Assembly (NCBI GenBank): GCA_964471325.1
Contig: CAYYFL010000008.1
Span: 24,716 to 88,715, forward strand
Direction: 5' to 3'
DNA length: 64,000 bases
From: Velamenicoccus sp964471325
Lineage (GTDB): Bacteria > Omnitrophota > Gorgyraeia > Velamenicoccales > Velamenicoccaceae
Made by a program: the position numbers and the translations under genes. Of this stretch, positions 45,541 through 54,033 are shown piece by piece. Under the pieces are notes generated by a model. That model did not search any database, was not told the origin of the DNA, and saw nothing but the letters and a program-made list of their open reading frames with translations. Every line of letters begins with the position of its first letter. The stretch's first letter is position 1.

Positions 45541-46040
45541 GTGTCAGTTTCTTTGTGTTGTTGGTGGTTTTGCCTTTGGGCTTTTGCCAGGAGAGCGATT
45601 GCAGCGAATGTTCTAAAGGCATAGCTGATCTAAATCCTGGCTTAAAGGAAAAAATAGAGGAAATACAGAGACAAGCCTATGACAGGATGAGCGGGGTAGG
45701 GCAAGATCAGAATTCCGAGATTATATTATTCATCGATCCGGATTCCGACTTTTCAGACACCGTTGTCAGCGCTCTTGTGAATTTCAAAAAAGAGAATCCA
45801 GGATGGATTGTCAAGACTGTCATTGTTACCAATGATAAGCAGGGTTTGAAGAACAGGCTGATTCGGAAACGGGATTATTTCAATAACGGTATGGAGTTCG
45901 ATATTGACTTTAATGGTAATCTGACAAGGCAGTTTGGCATCGATAAGACTCCTAGCTATGTCATTTTTCGTGATGGGAAGCATTGCATAATAACAGGCCG
46001 GACTGATCTGAGCGAGATCATTGAGCAGCTTAATAAATGA
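45525..46040 (+). CDS. TrbC/TraW-like periplasmic T4SS protein
   Basis: A 171-residue exported protein: signal peptide to about residue 21 (GFC), a CSEC motif, and a thioredoxin-like C-terminal domain with IILFIDPDSDFSDTVVSAL and TPSYVIFRDGKH. That matches F-type TrbC pilin assembly proteins. It overlaps traU by 16 bp. Confidence 0.65.
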   Translation: MLRVLGVSFFVLLVVLPLGFCQESDCSECSKGIADLNPGLKEKIEEIQRQAYDRMSGVGQDQNSEIILFIDPDSDFSDTVVSALVNFKKENPGWIVKTVIVTNDKQGLKNRLIRKRDYFNNGMEFDIDFNGNLTRQFGIDKTPSYVIFRDGKHCIITGRTDLSEIIEQLNK

Positions 46041-46768
46041 GATGTCTTTTGATATTGATTACTTTGTTTGTCTATACGCCTTTTGCCTGTAGTGAGGGGA
46101 TGTTTCAATACGACAGGATCGATTTTTTTAAAGAACCGGATGCAAGAAAAGATATTGTTTCAGAACCAAGGCGGAAGAACTTTGAATCAATAGAGAGCGA
46201 ATGGGCTGAGCCTGTTGTCAATCCTTCAGGCGAAGTGACTATTTATGTACCGCCTAAAGAGGTGAGGGATTTTCTTGATAAACCTGATCCTGAAAATGCC
46301 AGAGCATACCTCGAATGGAACTTAAACAGGATCAGAAAATTCGTCACGGCCCAGGAGATGCTTGCCAAACAAGCAGAGACGCTTAATCAGCCAGAGAAAG
46401 ACAATGGTGCGGCGGACGCAGATTCGCATCAGACGAATTCGACAAACGGTGCTTCCAAAGATTCTGTCCCTCAGGGAGATTACCTGTTTTTCTTTATGTT
46501 AAAAGGCTGTCTTGCCTGCGAAAAAGAAGCCCGCGTCATAGAAAGCATCTATCTCACCCACCCTGAAATCAGGATCCAGGCTTTTGCCAGAGGTTTTGGC
46601 GATGACGACTTGAGAAAATTTATGTTTCCTGCGATAGAGGATAAGGGGATGAGCGCCTTATTCAAGATCGAGTCTTATCCGACGATCGTCGTATTTAACA
46701 GTAAAAGACAAAAGTATTTCCTCTCTGGACTTGCGGACAAAGAGAAGATACTAAAATTATTCAGATGA
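46037..46768 (+). CDS. TraF-like thioredoxin-fold T4SS protein
   Basis: A 243-residue exported protein: signal peptide, a helical middle (FVTAQEMLAKQAETLNQ), and a C-terminal thioredoxin-like domain with an active-site pair CLAC in FFMLKGCLACEKEARV and a cis-Pro in IESYPTIVVF. Unlike F TraF, the CxxC is present. It probably helps fold the Cys-rich TraU/TraH proteins. Overlaps the next gene by 4 bp. Confidence 0.75.
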   Translation: MRCLLILITLFVYTPFACSEGMFQYDRIDFFKEPDARKDIVSEPRRKNFESIESEWAEPVVNPSGEVTIYVPPKEVRDFLDKPDPENARAYLEWNLNRIRKFVTAQEMLAKQAETLNQPEKDNGAADADSHQTNSTNGASKDSVPQGDYLFFFMLKGCLACEKEARVIESIYLTHPEIRIQAFARGFGDDDLRKFMFPAIEDKGMSALFKIESYPTIVVFNSKRQKYFLSGLADKEKILKLFR

Positions 46769-48045
46769 AAAGGATCATTCTTTTGTGGATCTTTGTCTTT
46801 ATCGGCGCTTGTGCAAGCTATGCGGATATCTTCACAAAAGACGATTCAACGCCTTATACCATTGAGAGCGCGGTTTCGGAAGATAATTCAGGGTTTTATT
46901 ACAGAGGGGGCGTTGACTATAATCCTCCGGTTGCCCCGCAAGAGCCCGGCGTAGGCTATTCCATTGTCAGCGGATCAAAAGGTTGCAGCGGCTTCGATTT
47001 TGCCTCAAGTTTCACGTCGCTTTTCTCCCAGCAGATATTAGAGGACTATTTGAAGGGTATATCCAGTGCTGCCATGGCAGCTGCGCCGATGCTGCTTTTA
47101 GAGTATGTTTCGCCGACCTTGGCGGATATCGTAAAACATTTCAACAGCATGACGAATATGAGGTTGGGTTTAAGATATGCCCAGTGCGAGGATATCGAGA
47201 AGGCGGCTGGCGCCTACATCGACAAGTTAAGGAAAACAAGCGAAGACGTGTGCGTCAAAGAGAAGGTGGCCCAGGGCTTTGATATCGATTCAGCGCTTAA
47301 GGTCTGCAAAGGCAAAAGTGATCCGTTTGCATACCTGAAGAATGCCGATGGTATTCCTCTGCTAGGGGGAGGCAAGATAGAAGTTATTTCCGATATCTTA
47401 AAGAAGATAAATATTCCTGAAGGCAGGAAGGATTTCGTCAAGTCGGTGGTCGGTGAAACCACCATCACGTCTTCGCAGATTGAGAACAATAAGGGACAGA
47501 AGTCTATCTACAGTGTGAATGAAGATTTTAGGAACGATGCTATGGCCAAGCTTGCGTCCTTGGTGGATGGGTATATTACATCAAGAAGCATTTCAGAGGA
47601 TGCGTTAAAAGAAATTTCACTGCCGAATAGCCCGATAGTTGACGAACAGATTAAAGAGATTGTTCTTATGCCAAGGGCAAAGCAGTACATAGCCATTGCC
47701 AAGTTAGCTTCTAACATGGCCTATTTTCAAACCATCGCCAAATACCGCCAGGCCCTGGACGATCTGCTTGAGGCCATGCGTACATCAGGTCTTGATGATG
47801 TGCAGCGAGGGGTCTTGGAGAGGGGCTATAACGCTTTAAAAGAAGAATTCGAAAGATTCAAGGAGGAAAGGCAGATCTATAAAGATTATAATGAGACAAT
47901 AGCAGGTGTCTTATCGGAGGCCGAGAGAGAAAAGCTAAATATTATCATCAACGATGATGGAACGGATTCGTATTTTAACGATTCCACAGAAAATCAGGAC
48001 AAAAAAGAGATGTATCTGTCCGTATCCGAAGAGAAAAAAGAATAG
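46765..48045 (+). CDS. TraH-like T4SS protein
   Basis: A 426-residue exported protein of the TraH family, needed for F-pilus assembly. Seen: signal peptide to about residue 20, YRGGVDYNPPVAPQEPGVGYS, the Cys-rich GCSGFDF/QCEDIEK blocks, and long C-terminal coiled helices (about 290-400). It is the last recognisable transfer gene in this operon. Confidence 0.8.
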   Translation: MKRIILLWIFVFIGACASYADIFTKDDSTPYTIESAVSEDNSGFYYRGGVDYNPPVAPQEPGVGYSIVSGSKGCSGFDFASSFTSLFSQQILEDYLKGISSAAMAAAPMLLLEYVSPTLADIVKHFNSMTNMRLGLRYAQCEDIEKAAGAYIDKLRKTSEDVCVKEKVAQGFDIDSALKVCKGKSDPFAYLKNADGIPLLGGGKIEVISDILKKINIPEGRKDFVKSVVGETTITSSQIENNKGQKSIYSVNEDFRNDAMAKLASLVDGYITSRSISEDALKEISLPNSPIVDEQIKEIVLMPRAKQYIAIAKLASNMAYFQTIAKYRQALDDLLEAMRTSGLDDVQRGVLERGYNALKEEFERFKEERQIYKDYNETIAGVLSEAEREKLNIIINDDGTDSYFNDSTENQDKKEMYLSVSEEKKE

Positions 48046-48259
48046 CTTGGTTTATCTTGAGGAGTAGAACCTCAAATGATAAAATGCAGACAGGTTTATC
48101 ATAATTCTTGGTTACTCCTTGATGCAAGTATCGCATATAATTTAAGGGATTTGGAATAAAATAGTTATGGCAAAGCAATTGTTAATGCAATCTTATTTTG
48201 GTGTGATATATAATGATAAACGATAATAAGCAATGTAACCATTGGGAAGAGGTCTACCC

Positions 48260-48436
48260 ATGGTAAAAATTGAAACTTATCTTACGGTAAGGCAAGTTGC
48301 GAGACAGCTGGGCTTATCGGAATATATGGTTAGGCAGCTTATCCGCGATAAGGAAATGCGGGCGACAAAAATCAGACAGTGACGAGTAAGGCCTGAGGAT
48401 TTAGATAATTTTATCAGGGCGAGGACTAAAAAGTAG
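48260..48436 (+). pseudogene. excisionase-type helix-turn-helix gene with in-frame TGA
   Basis: Reading from ATG 48260 gives an HTH_17/MerR-like fold: LTVRQVARQLGLSEYMVRQL, then RDKEMRATKIRQ, a TGA at 48380-48382, and RVRPEDLDNFIRARTKK to TAG. The family has Trp exactly at the TGA (the conserved R-x-W-R-V pattern), so a single TGG to TGA change has broken it. TGA is a normal stop elsewhere here. The truncated 40-residue peptide lacks the last strand and helix. Confidence 0.7.
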
Positions 48437-48528
48437 AAAGTGTTAAAGACAATTATTCCCTTACAAAAACAGGTCGTTAATGGAAGCTGTCTTTGTTGTT
48501 TCAGAGATTTAATAGGGAGGTTTAAACA

Positions 48529-50202
48529 ATGAAGAAGAAATCACAGATTAAGCAATTGGAATTACCATTCAAGGTTAATAAGGAAGTCGTTAGCCATTTG
48601 AGTTTGGGCTTATACAGAAATTTCGCAAGAGCGATTAAGGAACTGATCTCTAATGCATACGATGCTGGTGCCACAGAAGTTAAAATCAAGCTGGATCTCG
48701 ATAAGGCAGAGATTATTGTGAGGGATAACGGCCATGGGATGAGTCTCGAGGATATCGAAAATAAATTTCTTACAATTGGTTTTGTAACTTCTCCATCTGA
48801 CAAACCAGATGAACTCGGAAGATATCGAATAGGCACATTTGGGATAGGTTGTCTTTCTGTTTTTCCATATTGCGATACTATCCATGTAATAACAAAAAAA
48901 CGAGACAATGACGAATTAATTGAGCTAAATATTGTAACGCAGCGTTTTTTCAGTGGGGTACCATCTGATATTGACAAAGAAAAGGCACAATGTATTATTC
49001 ATAAAAGCGATTTACCCAAAAAAGAGGGGGAAACAATCATATCTCTGAAAAACATAAAACCTCACCTAATTAAAGAGCTGCGACAGAAACGAGGCTCTGG
49101 TTGGTCCAGCATAGATAAGTTTAGCGGTTTTGAAAAATTTAAATGGACACTGAGTCAATATGCGCCAATTGAGTTTTCTTCGGATCATAAAGAATTACAT
49201 GATTTTTTCAGCGTGTCTAAAAGAGTCTCCATGAGACTATGGCTTGATGGAGAAGAGCTTTTTCGGAATATTCCTGAAAATATGGAAATCCTTGAAAAAG
49301 GAGAAGAAAAATTTGGGAAAGTCGTAGTTAAATATGTTATTACAACATCAAAAAAACCGGTCGAGCCAGAGGAAGCAAGAGGGCTGCAAGTCAGACTCAG
49401 AGATGTCGCAGTGGGATTGCCAACGGATTTTGAGGTTACAAAATTTACTGGCAAAGTTCCAGGGAAATTGAATTATTTATCAGGAGAAGTCTGCATTATG
49501 GAGGGTCTTGATTCAGCGCTTATGATTGACAGAGATAATTTTTCGTATACAGAAGAAGTGGCTGAAATGCAGGAGTTTTTCAGAAAGAAGCTGATTAAAT
49601 GGAACGACGTTCAGGAAAAGTGGGCTTCAAAAGACAAGGATATTTATGAAGCATTGATGCCGCTGAAAGATTCTGAGCCGATAATCAATGAATTGAAAAA
49701 AGCAAAAATAATCCATTTCTCAAAAGAAAGATTAAGGCTTCCTAGGGAGTCTTTAGTAAAAAGAGTCAAAGACAAGTTGATCTCGCCAGCTGAAACAATA
49801 AAAAAGGCGCTGTCTGATAAGACGGATTTTAAGATCATCTCAAAGAAGCAAAGTGTTAAGGCTAATCAGCCTGCATTGGAAATCAAGCAAAAAGAAAAAT
49901 CAATAGTTATTTATGAGGATCATCCTGAATTTTCTGAAATAATTGAAGTTGAAAACAAGAAATTTTCTGTCCTTTACGATGAGTGGAATTACAAGAAAAC
50001 CCAGTATGCATTGTGCAAATTTGAGAAAGACGAAAAGAACGTTGTTTTTAACTCATCTCATCCTCTCTTTAAGAGCAAAATAAATGATGAGATTATTAAG
50101 AGAATAGCCCTTGGTTTCCTCTTGATTGCTAAGAATAGGAAGGATGGGGGAAAATTGCTCAGTGAATTAAATGGCCTCCTTGAAGATGTGTTCAAGAGAT
50201 AA
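48529..50202 (+). CDS. GHKL-type ATPase, candidate defense protein
   Basis: A 557-residue protein with a GHKL (Hsp90/MutL/MORC-like) ATPase N-terminus: N-box AIKELISNAYDAGATEV near residue 43, G1 DNGHGMSLEDI near residue 66, and the lid YRIGTFGIGCLSVF. The rest has an S5-like second domain (WLDGEELFRNIP; VRLRDVAVGLPTDF) and an unknown lysine-rich C-terminus. It is AT-rich and opens a four-gene run ending in a DNA adenine methyltransferase, the sort of arrangement seen in defense loci. Exact system not recognised. Confidence 0.7.
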   Translation: MKKKSQIKQLELPFKVNKEVVSHLSLGLYRNFARAIKELISNAYDAGATEVKIKLDLDKAEIIVRDNGHGMSLEDIENKFLTIGFVTSPSDKPDELGRYRIGTFGIGCLSVFPYCDTIHVITKKRDNDELIELNIVTQRFFSGVPSDIDKEKAQCIIHKSDLPKKEGETIISLKNIKPHLIKELRQKRGSGWSSIDKFSGFEKFKWTLSQYAPIEFSSDHKELHDFFSVSKRVSMRLWLDGEELFRNIPENMEILEKGEEKFGKVVVKYVITTSKKPVEPEEARGLQVRLRDVAVGLPTDFEVTKFTGKVPGKLNYLSGEVCIMEGLDSALMIDRDNFSYTEEVAEMQEFFRKKLIKWNDVQEKWASKDKDIYEALMPLKDSEPIINELKKAKIIHFSKERLRLPRESLVKRVKDKLISPAETIKKALSDKTDFKIISKKQSVKANQPALEIKQKEKSIVIYEDHPEFSEIIEVENKKFSVLYDEWNYKKTQYALCKFEKDEKNVVFNSSHPLFKSKINDEIIKRIALGFLLIAKNRKDGGKLLSELNGLLEDVFKR

Positions 50203-50210
50203 GGGTTACT

Positions 50211-50936
50211 ATGGCAGATTTAGACACGCTGAGAGGGCAACTAATAGAGGAGCTGTGGCTTCCTGTTGTTAAAGAAGCAGGCAAACATTTTTATGGTAGG
50301 CGAAAGAATAAAAGAATGAGGCTTTTTACGCTCACAGATGGAGTTCTTTTCGGCGAACTGATAAGATTTGAGGGGGAGGGCTTGATACAAAGAGGAGATG
50401 CTGTATTGTGGGTTAGCAATATGATTAAAGCAGTCAGGGCGGAAACAGAGTCAAGAGGCTCTGTTTATAGCGGCTCAATATGCGACGAGGAAGTGTTAGG
50501 CACAGTATGCCCCTTAAGATCCTTGTTTCCATGCGATATTTTGAATCTTGATTTTTCATCACAAGATTATAATTCTAATAATCAAAGAATTGAGAAAGAG
50601 ATAGGGAAAACAGAACAATTTTTGTGTTTGCAGAACCAAAAGCGCAATCCTGGGTTCGTAGTCTTGCAGAGTACTGTTATTGATGCAGAGGTTTTAGATA
50701 GGGATGCTATCAAAAATTTTTCTGATTCTATGCACGAGAATGACTGGGGTGGTTTGACAATAGATGGCTTTCCTCAACTTGTTGCAGACAATGGGCAAAA
50801 GAGGAATTTTATCAAACAAGTATTGCAATCCTTGGGTCAGAAATATAAATACAGAGCTTTAAAAATAACAGATGCTGTTAAGATAATTGATGCCAACCAG
50901 CAACTAATTTCAATAGCTGGTATTTTTACGAGGTAA
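50211..50936 (+). CDS. unknown protein in the GHKL/methyltransferase cassette
   Basis: A 241-residue cytoplasmic protein with no recognised family. Visible: a helical N-terminus (TLRGQLIEELWLPVVKEAG), a possible Rossmann-like strand PCDILNLDFSSQD preceded by CPLRSLF, and a strand/loop NPGFVVLQSTVIDAEV. The NLDF strand could be a degenerate methyltransferase motif IV, but motif I is not clear. It starts 8 nt after the GHKL gene and is 4 nt from the next, so it is one operon. Confidence 0.55.
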   Translation: MADLDTLRGQLIEELWLPVVKEAGKHFYGRRKNKRMRLFTLTDGVLFGELIRFEGEGLIQRGDAVLWVSNMIKAVRAETESRGSVYSGSICDEEVLGTVCPLRSLFPCDILNLDFSSQDYNSNNQRIEKEIGKTEQFLCLQNQKRNPGFVVLQSTVIDAEVLDRDAIKNFSDSMHENDWGGLTIDGFPQLVADNGQKRNFIKQVLQSLGQKYKYRALKITDAVKIIDANQQLISIAGIFTR

Positions 50937-50940
50937 CAAT

Positions 50941-51726
50941 ATGAAAACCTTCAGATCAGACAGATTGCCTAGATTGACGAAAATTATGTATGACAGCCAA
51001 CTCAGGCTGAATACTAAAAATTGGGAAGATACACTAAAAGCGAACCATCAAGAAGTTGAGCGGTTGTTGGAAATGATAAGCATTTTCGATTCCTGGAGAA
51101 CTTCTTTGGAACGAGCTTACGGTGATGTAGCTAGGGATTTAATTAAAGAAACATTTATGGATGCTTATATGTCTGTGCATTTTGCTTGTATGGCCTTATA
51201 TAAGCAAGCCCATGTATCTTTGAGGACTGAGCTTGAGACAGCTTTAAGGTTAGTATATTTTTCTAGCCATCCCGTTGAATTCAAGTGGTGGAGGGATGAT
51301 AAAGATTATTTTCATGGGAGACATGTTTGGGGAGATAAATTTGATTATTTCAGAAATTTAGAATATTTTCAGCGCTTTGAACAGCGGGCAGTTAAATTAT
51401 TTGAAACAGAAAATAGGAATAATCCAAATAATATAGGGAAACTATATAAAATTTTATCGAAGTATGTGCACAGCGGCTTTCCAGCTTTTTTAACAACCAT
51501 GCAAAGCGTTGCTCCAGTATATAAACGAGCAGACCTTAATCTTTGGATTGTTAATTTCAAAGAGGTCCAAAAATGCATTAATACTATTCTTGCTTTGGGT
51601 TTTTCTGCTGAATTTAAAGCCTTTGATGCTATTGTACAAAGGAATGTCTTAAGAGTGATCAGAGACAGAAATTATAAGCGTGGTTTAAAACAGGTGTTAG
51701 GGTTACGAATTCAAGGACGTATATAG
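50941..51726 (+). CDS. helical protein in the GHKL/methyltransferase cassette
   Basis: A 261-residue, mostly helical protein of unknown family, with aromatic/basic patches (RLVYFSSHPVEFKWWRDDKDYFHGRHVWG split by a loop) and KILSKYVHSGFPAFL, where a buried His and Ser recall HEPN-like or DUF-type helical bundles. This is a weak comparison. Co-transcribed with its neighbours. Confidence 0.5.
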   Translation: MKTFRSDRLPRLTKIMYDSQLRLNTKNWEDTLKANHQEVERLLEMISIFDSWRTSLERAYGDVARDLIKETFMDAYMSVHFACMALYKQAHVSLRTELETALRLVYFSSHPVEFKWWRDDKDYFHGRHVWGDKFDYFRNLEYFQRFEQRAVKLFETENRNNPNNIGKLYKILSKYVHSGFPAFLTTMQSVAPVYKRADLNLWIVNFKEVQKCINTILALGFSAEFKAFDAIVQRNVLRVIRDRNYKRGLKQVLGLRIQGRI

Positions 51727-51729
51727 AAA

Positions 51730-52821
51730 ATGGGACAAGAAGCGATCGAAAATCAATTGGATATTTTGCATAAGGCTCCTTCTACTAGATATCAGGGAAG
51801 CAAGAGAAGCATATTAGCTTGGATATACGAAAACCTAAAAGACATTCAGTTCGAAAGTGTCCTTGATGGCTTTGGGGGGACGGGAAGCGTCAGTTATTTA
51901 TTTAAACTGATGAATAAGAAAGTAACGTTCAATGATATCCTTCCGTCAAACCATATGACGGGCATTGCTCTTATTGAGAATGATTGCATAACTCTAGATG
52001 AAGATGATTTAGAGTTTATATCCCACCGAAATGGCTTCAACTATCCGACTTTCATCGAAGACACCTTTAAAGGAATATATTACACTTCTGGTGAGAATAG
52101 GTTGCTTGATGTGTTGGCCTTAAATATAAGGATGCTTTCTGAAAAATATCAAGGCGATGTTTTAGCCAAGAAACAGGCGTTGGCTTATTATGTTTTGTTT
52201 CAGGCTTGTTTATGTAAACGGCCTTTCAATCTCTTTCATAGAAAAAATCTCTCACTTAGGACTGCGAGAAACATAAAGAGAACATTTGGAAATAAGAAGA
52301 CTTGGAATACTCATTTTGAAACATTTCTAAAAAGATTTAATGCAGAGGTTTCCCAGAAAGTCTTTTCCAATGGTCTTGTAAATAAAGCCATTTCCCAGGA
52401 CATTGTGGCTATAAAAAAGGAAGATTTTGACCTTGTGTATTTAGACCCACCCTATGCAAGAGCAGATGAAAAAACACCAAAAGATTATCACGAGCTGTAT
52501 CATTTTCTCGACGGTTTTGTTGATTATGATAATTGGCCGAAAAATATAAATTTAAACACAAATAATAAGAGGATGTTTAAGCAAAAAAACCATTGGGATG
52601 AAGGAAAGATTGAAGACAACTTTGATGCTTTGTTCAGGAAGTTTAAGGATTCAATAATTGTTGTCTCCTACGGAGAGCCCGGATTCCCTTCCATTTATAA
52701 AATCAAACAGCTTCTTTCGAAATATAAGTCAAAAGTAAAAATTGCCAAAAAGGAATACAAATACAAGTTGAATCACCGGAACGGGCACGGCTTATATGAG
52801 GTTTTAATAATAGGGGTTTAG
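51730..52821 (+). CDS. DNA adenine methyltransferase (D12 class)
   Basis: A 363-residue N6-adenine methyltransferase. Seen: the D12-class start TRYQGSKRSILAWI near residue 19, motif I VLDGFGGTGSVSYLF near residue 45, NDILPSNH, and motif IV DPPYARAD at Asp239. All catalytic positions are intact. It closes the four-gene cassette, and no recognisable restriction nuclease is adjacent. Confidence 0.85.
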   Translation: MGQEAIENQLDILHKAPSTRYQGSKRSILAWIYENLKDIQFESVLDGFGGTGSVSYLFKLMNKKVTFNDILPSNHMTGIALIENDCITLDEDDLEFISHRNGFNYPTFIEDTFKGIYYTSGENRLLDVLALNIRMLSEKYQGDVLAKKQALAYYVLFQACLCKRPFNLFHRKNLSLRTARNIKRTFGNKKTWNTHFETFLKRFNAEVSQKVFSNGLVNKAISQDIVAIKKEDFDLVYLDPPYARADEKTPKDYHELYHFLDGFVDYDNWPKNINLNTNNKRMFKQKNHWDEGKIEDNFDALFRKFKDSIIVVSYGEPGFPSIYKIKQLLSKYKSKVKIAKKEYKYKLNHRNGHGLYEVLIIGV

Positions 52822-52822
52822 C

Positions 52823-53053
52823 ATGATATATACTTTTGATGAAAGAAATCCCGCCAAAGATTGGGACACTTCTTTCCTTTTAGTTTCTCATCCTATTTTC
52901 TTACAATGCTTAGAAATTCCCCCTCAAATTACTTCTGAATGGAATATAAGATTTCTGCCTTCCTATTGGCCGCCTGGCTGGCGGGGGTGGGGTGGAAGAA
53001 AACATGCGGTAGCCTTCGGGAGAAGGCTTGGAAAAGGCTACCGCAAGAGCTGA
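52823..53053 (+). pseudogene. 5' fragment of a gene cut by repeat copy B
   Basis: An ATG two bases after the methyltransferase opens a frame of about 44 residues (MIYTFDERNPAKDWDTSF at its start) that runs straight into the 174-bp repeat and continues only through repeat sequence. The native gene's remainder is not seen downstream, so it appears truncated by insertion of the repeat. Confidence 0.45.
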
Positions 53054-53128
53054 CGCGGGAAAAGGGTGCAACGCGCTCATGGTCCAACAGGATGCGCGAA
53101 GAAAGCCATGTTGAAATTGTCCGTATAA
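52955..53128 (-). repeat. 174-bp repeat element, copy B (inverted)
   Basis: Reverse complement of 23584-23757. The core 52955-53110 is identical to copy A except for one base, without gaps. The 18 bp beyond (53111-53128) match with four differences. It contains the same internal 11-bp stem (GCGGTAGCCTT/AAGGCTACCGC). Such high identity over 156 bp at 29-kb distance implies recent spread or gene conversion. Confidence 0.85.
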
Positions 53129-53201
53129 CAAAAAGCGATAATAGAATTTTTTAAAGCGAGAGGATGTTTTTTGCTTGGGCGGTTAGGGTGCAGAAGGAGA
53201 A

Positions 53202-53699
53202 ATGAATATGGATAATGAGGAAAGAGTGCCTTACAGATTGCTCTATGCGATCTTTCTTGATTCCTGCGCCTTTTATCCGTCGCAAAAAGATCAAAAATTA
53301 GCGAGGAATAAATTGTGGGAGTTTGAGGATAAAGGGCTTATTAAAACAATGGAAAAAGCAGAAGCTACTAATGAAGAAATTGAACGGGCCCCTAAAGAAC
53401 TTAGAAAAAGAATAGAGAGGGAGTCCAGAATAATTAATTGCGATTCGATAGAAACCAGGGAAGACCGAGAAGCATTAAGTGAAATAGAGAAACTGTTATT
53501 TTCTAATAAACAAAAATTAGCGGACAACGAAAAGCGAGATGCTAGAAATATATTTTGTGCCAAGAAAATGGGATGCGACTTATTTGTTACAGTTGATAAT
53601 TGTCATATTCTAAAGAGAGCAGAAATAATAAAGGAAAAATTCAGATTTCGTGTCGTCATGCCAACCCAATGCGTAAAAATAATTTCAGAGGAATTGTAA
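53202..53699 (+). CDS. PIN-like domain protein
   Basis: A 165-residue protein with PIN-domain features: an early Asp in AIFLDSCAFYPS, a helical charged middle (about 30-95), and a C-terminal block MGCDLFVTVDNCHIL followed by a strand VVMPTQCVKII. These fit the three-acid active site of PIN ribonucleases. No partner antitoxin gene is seen. ATG 53202 follows GAAGGAG. It could be a toxin or part of the nearby cassette. Confidence 0.55.
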   Translation: MNMDNEERVPYRLLYAIFLDSCAFYPSQKDQKLARNKLWEFEDKGLIKTMEKAEATNEEIERAPKELRKRIERESRIINCDSIETREDREALSEIEKLLFSNKQKLADNEKRDARNIFCAKKMGCDLFVTVDNCHILKRAEIIKEKFRFRVVMPTQCVKIISEEL

Positions 53700-53749
53700 A
53701 AAATGACCTGTTCTTGATTTTGCAGTTTTTGTTTGGCCGCAGTAAGTAA

Positions 53750-54033
53750 GTCCTCCTTTTTTTTCCTCGCCAAAAATACTCAAGGCTTTAATTTCGTCAA
53801 CAAAATTCAGGAAATAATTCGTCTCCACTCTTGTGGTCTGCCTCAAGAGTGACGTGTCCCTTCGGGGAGTCCTCAATTTTTTCCTCGAATCCAGGAAGGT
53901 TCGCTTACTCCATCCGTCGTTCGCTCTCCTTCGGCCAAGCCCTGTTTTATTGACTAAACCGCCGTTTGTGGTCTGCCTCAAACGCCTTTAAAGGCCTTGA
54001 GTTGCTTTTTGGCGTAAAAGAAAGGAGGACCAC
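53750..54033 (+). ncRNA. structured leader element, copy 1 (upstream of spoVG)
   Basis: A roughly 284-nt leader. Terminal helix: 53750-53790 pairs with 53989-54030 over about 36 bp, and the 3' arm holds the AAAGGAGG ribosome site. Next helix: GTCAACAAAA near 53795 with TTTTATTGAC near 53944-53953. Hairpin 1: CACTCTTG (53826-53833), loop TGGTCTGCCT, CAAGAGTG (53844-53851). A CCCTTCGGGG tetraloop lies near 53858. Last hairpin: CGTTTG (53963-53968), the same loop TGGTCTGCCT, CAAACG (53979-53984). A second copy with compensatory changes is at 55110-55411. Confidence 0.75.

Noticed and set aside
48380..48382. UGA recoding to Trp in this genome.
   Set aside because: Many genes here end in TGA with ATGA overlaps, so TGA is a normal stop; a single nonsense mutation is simpler.
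53750..54033. Leader copies as MITEs with terminal inverted repeats.
   Set aside because: MITE ends are conserved between copies; here the terminal arms differ completely between copies while the inner core is conserved, and each ends at a ribosome site.
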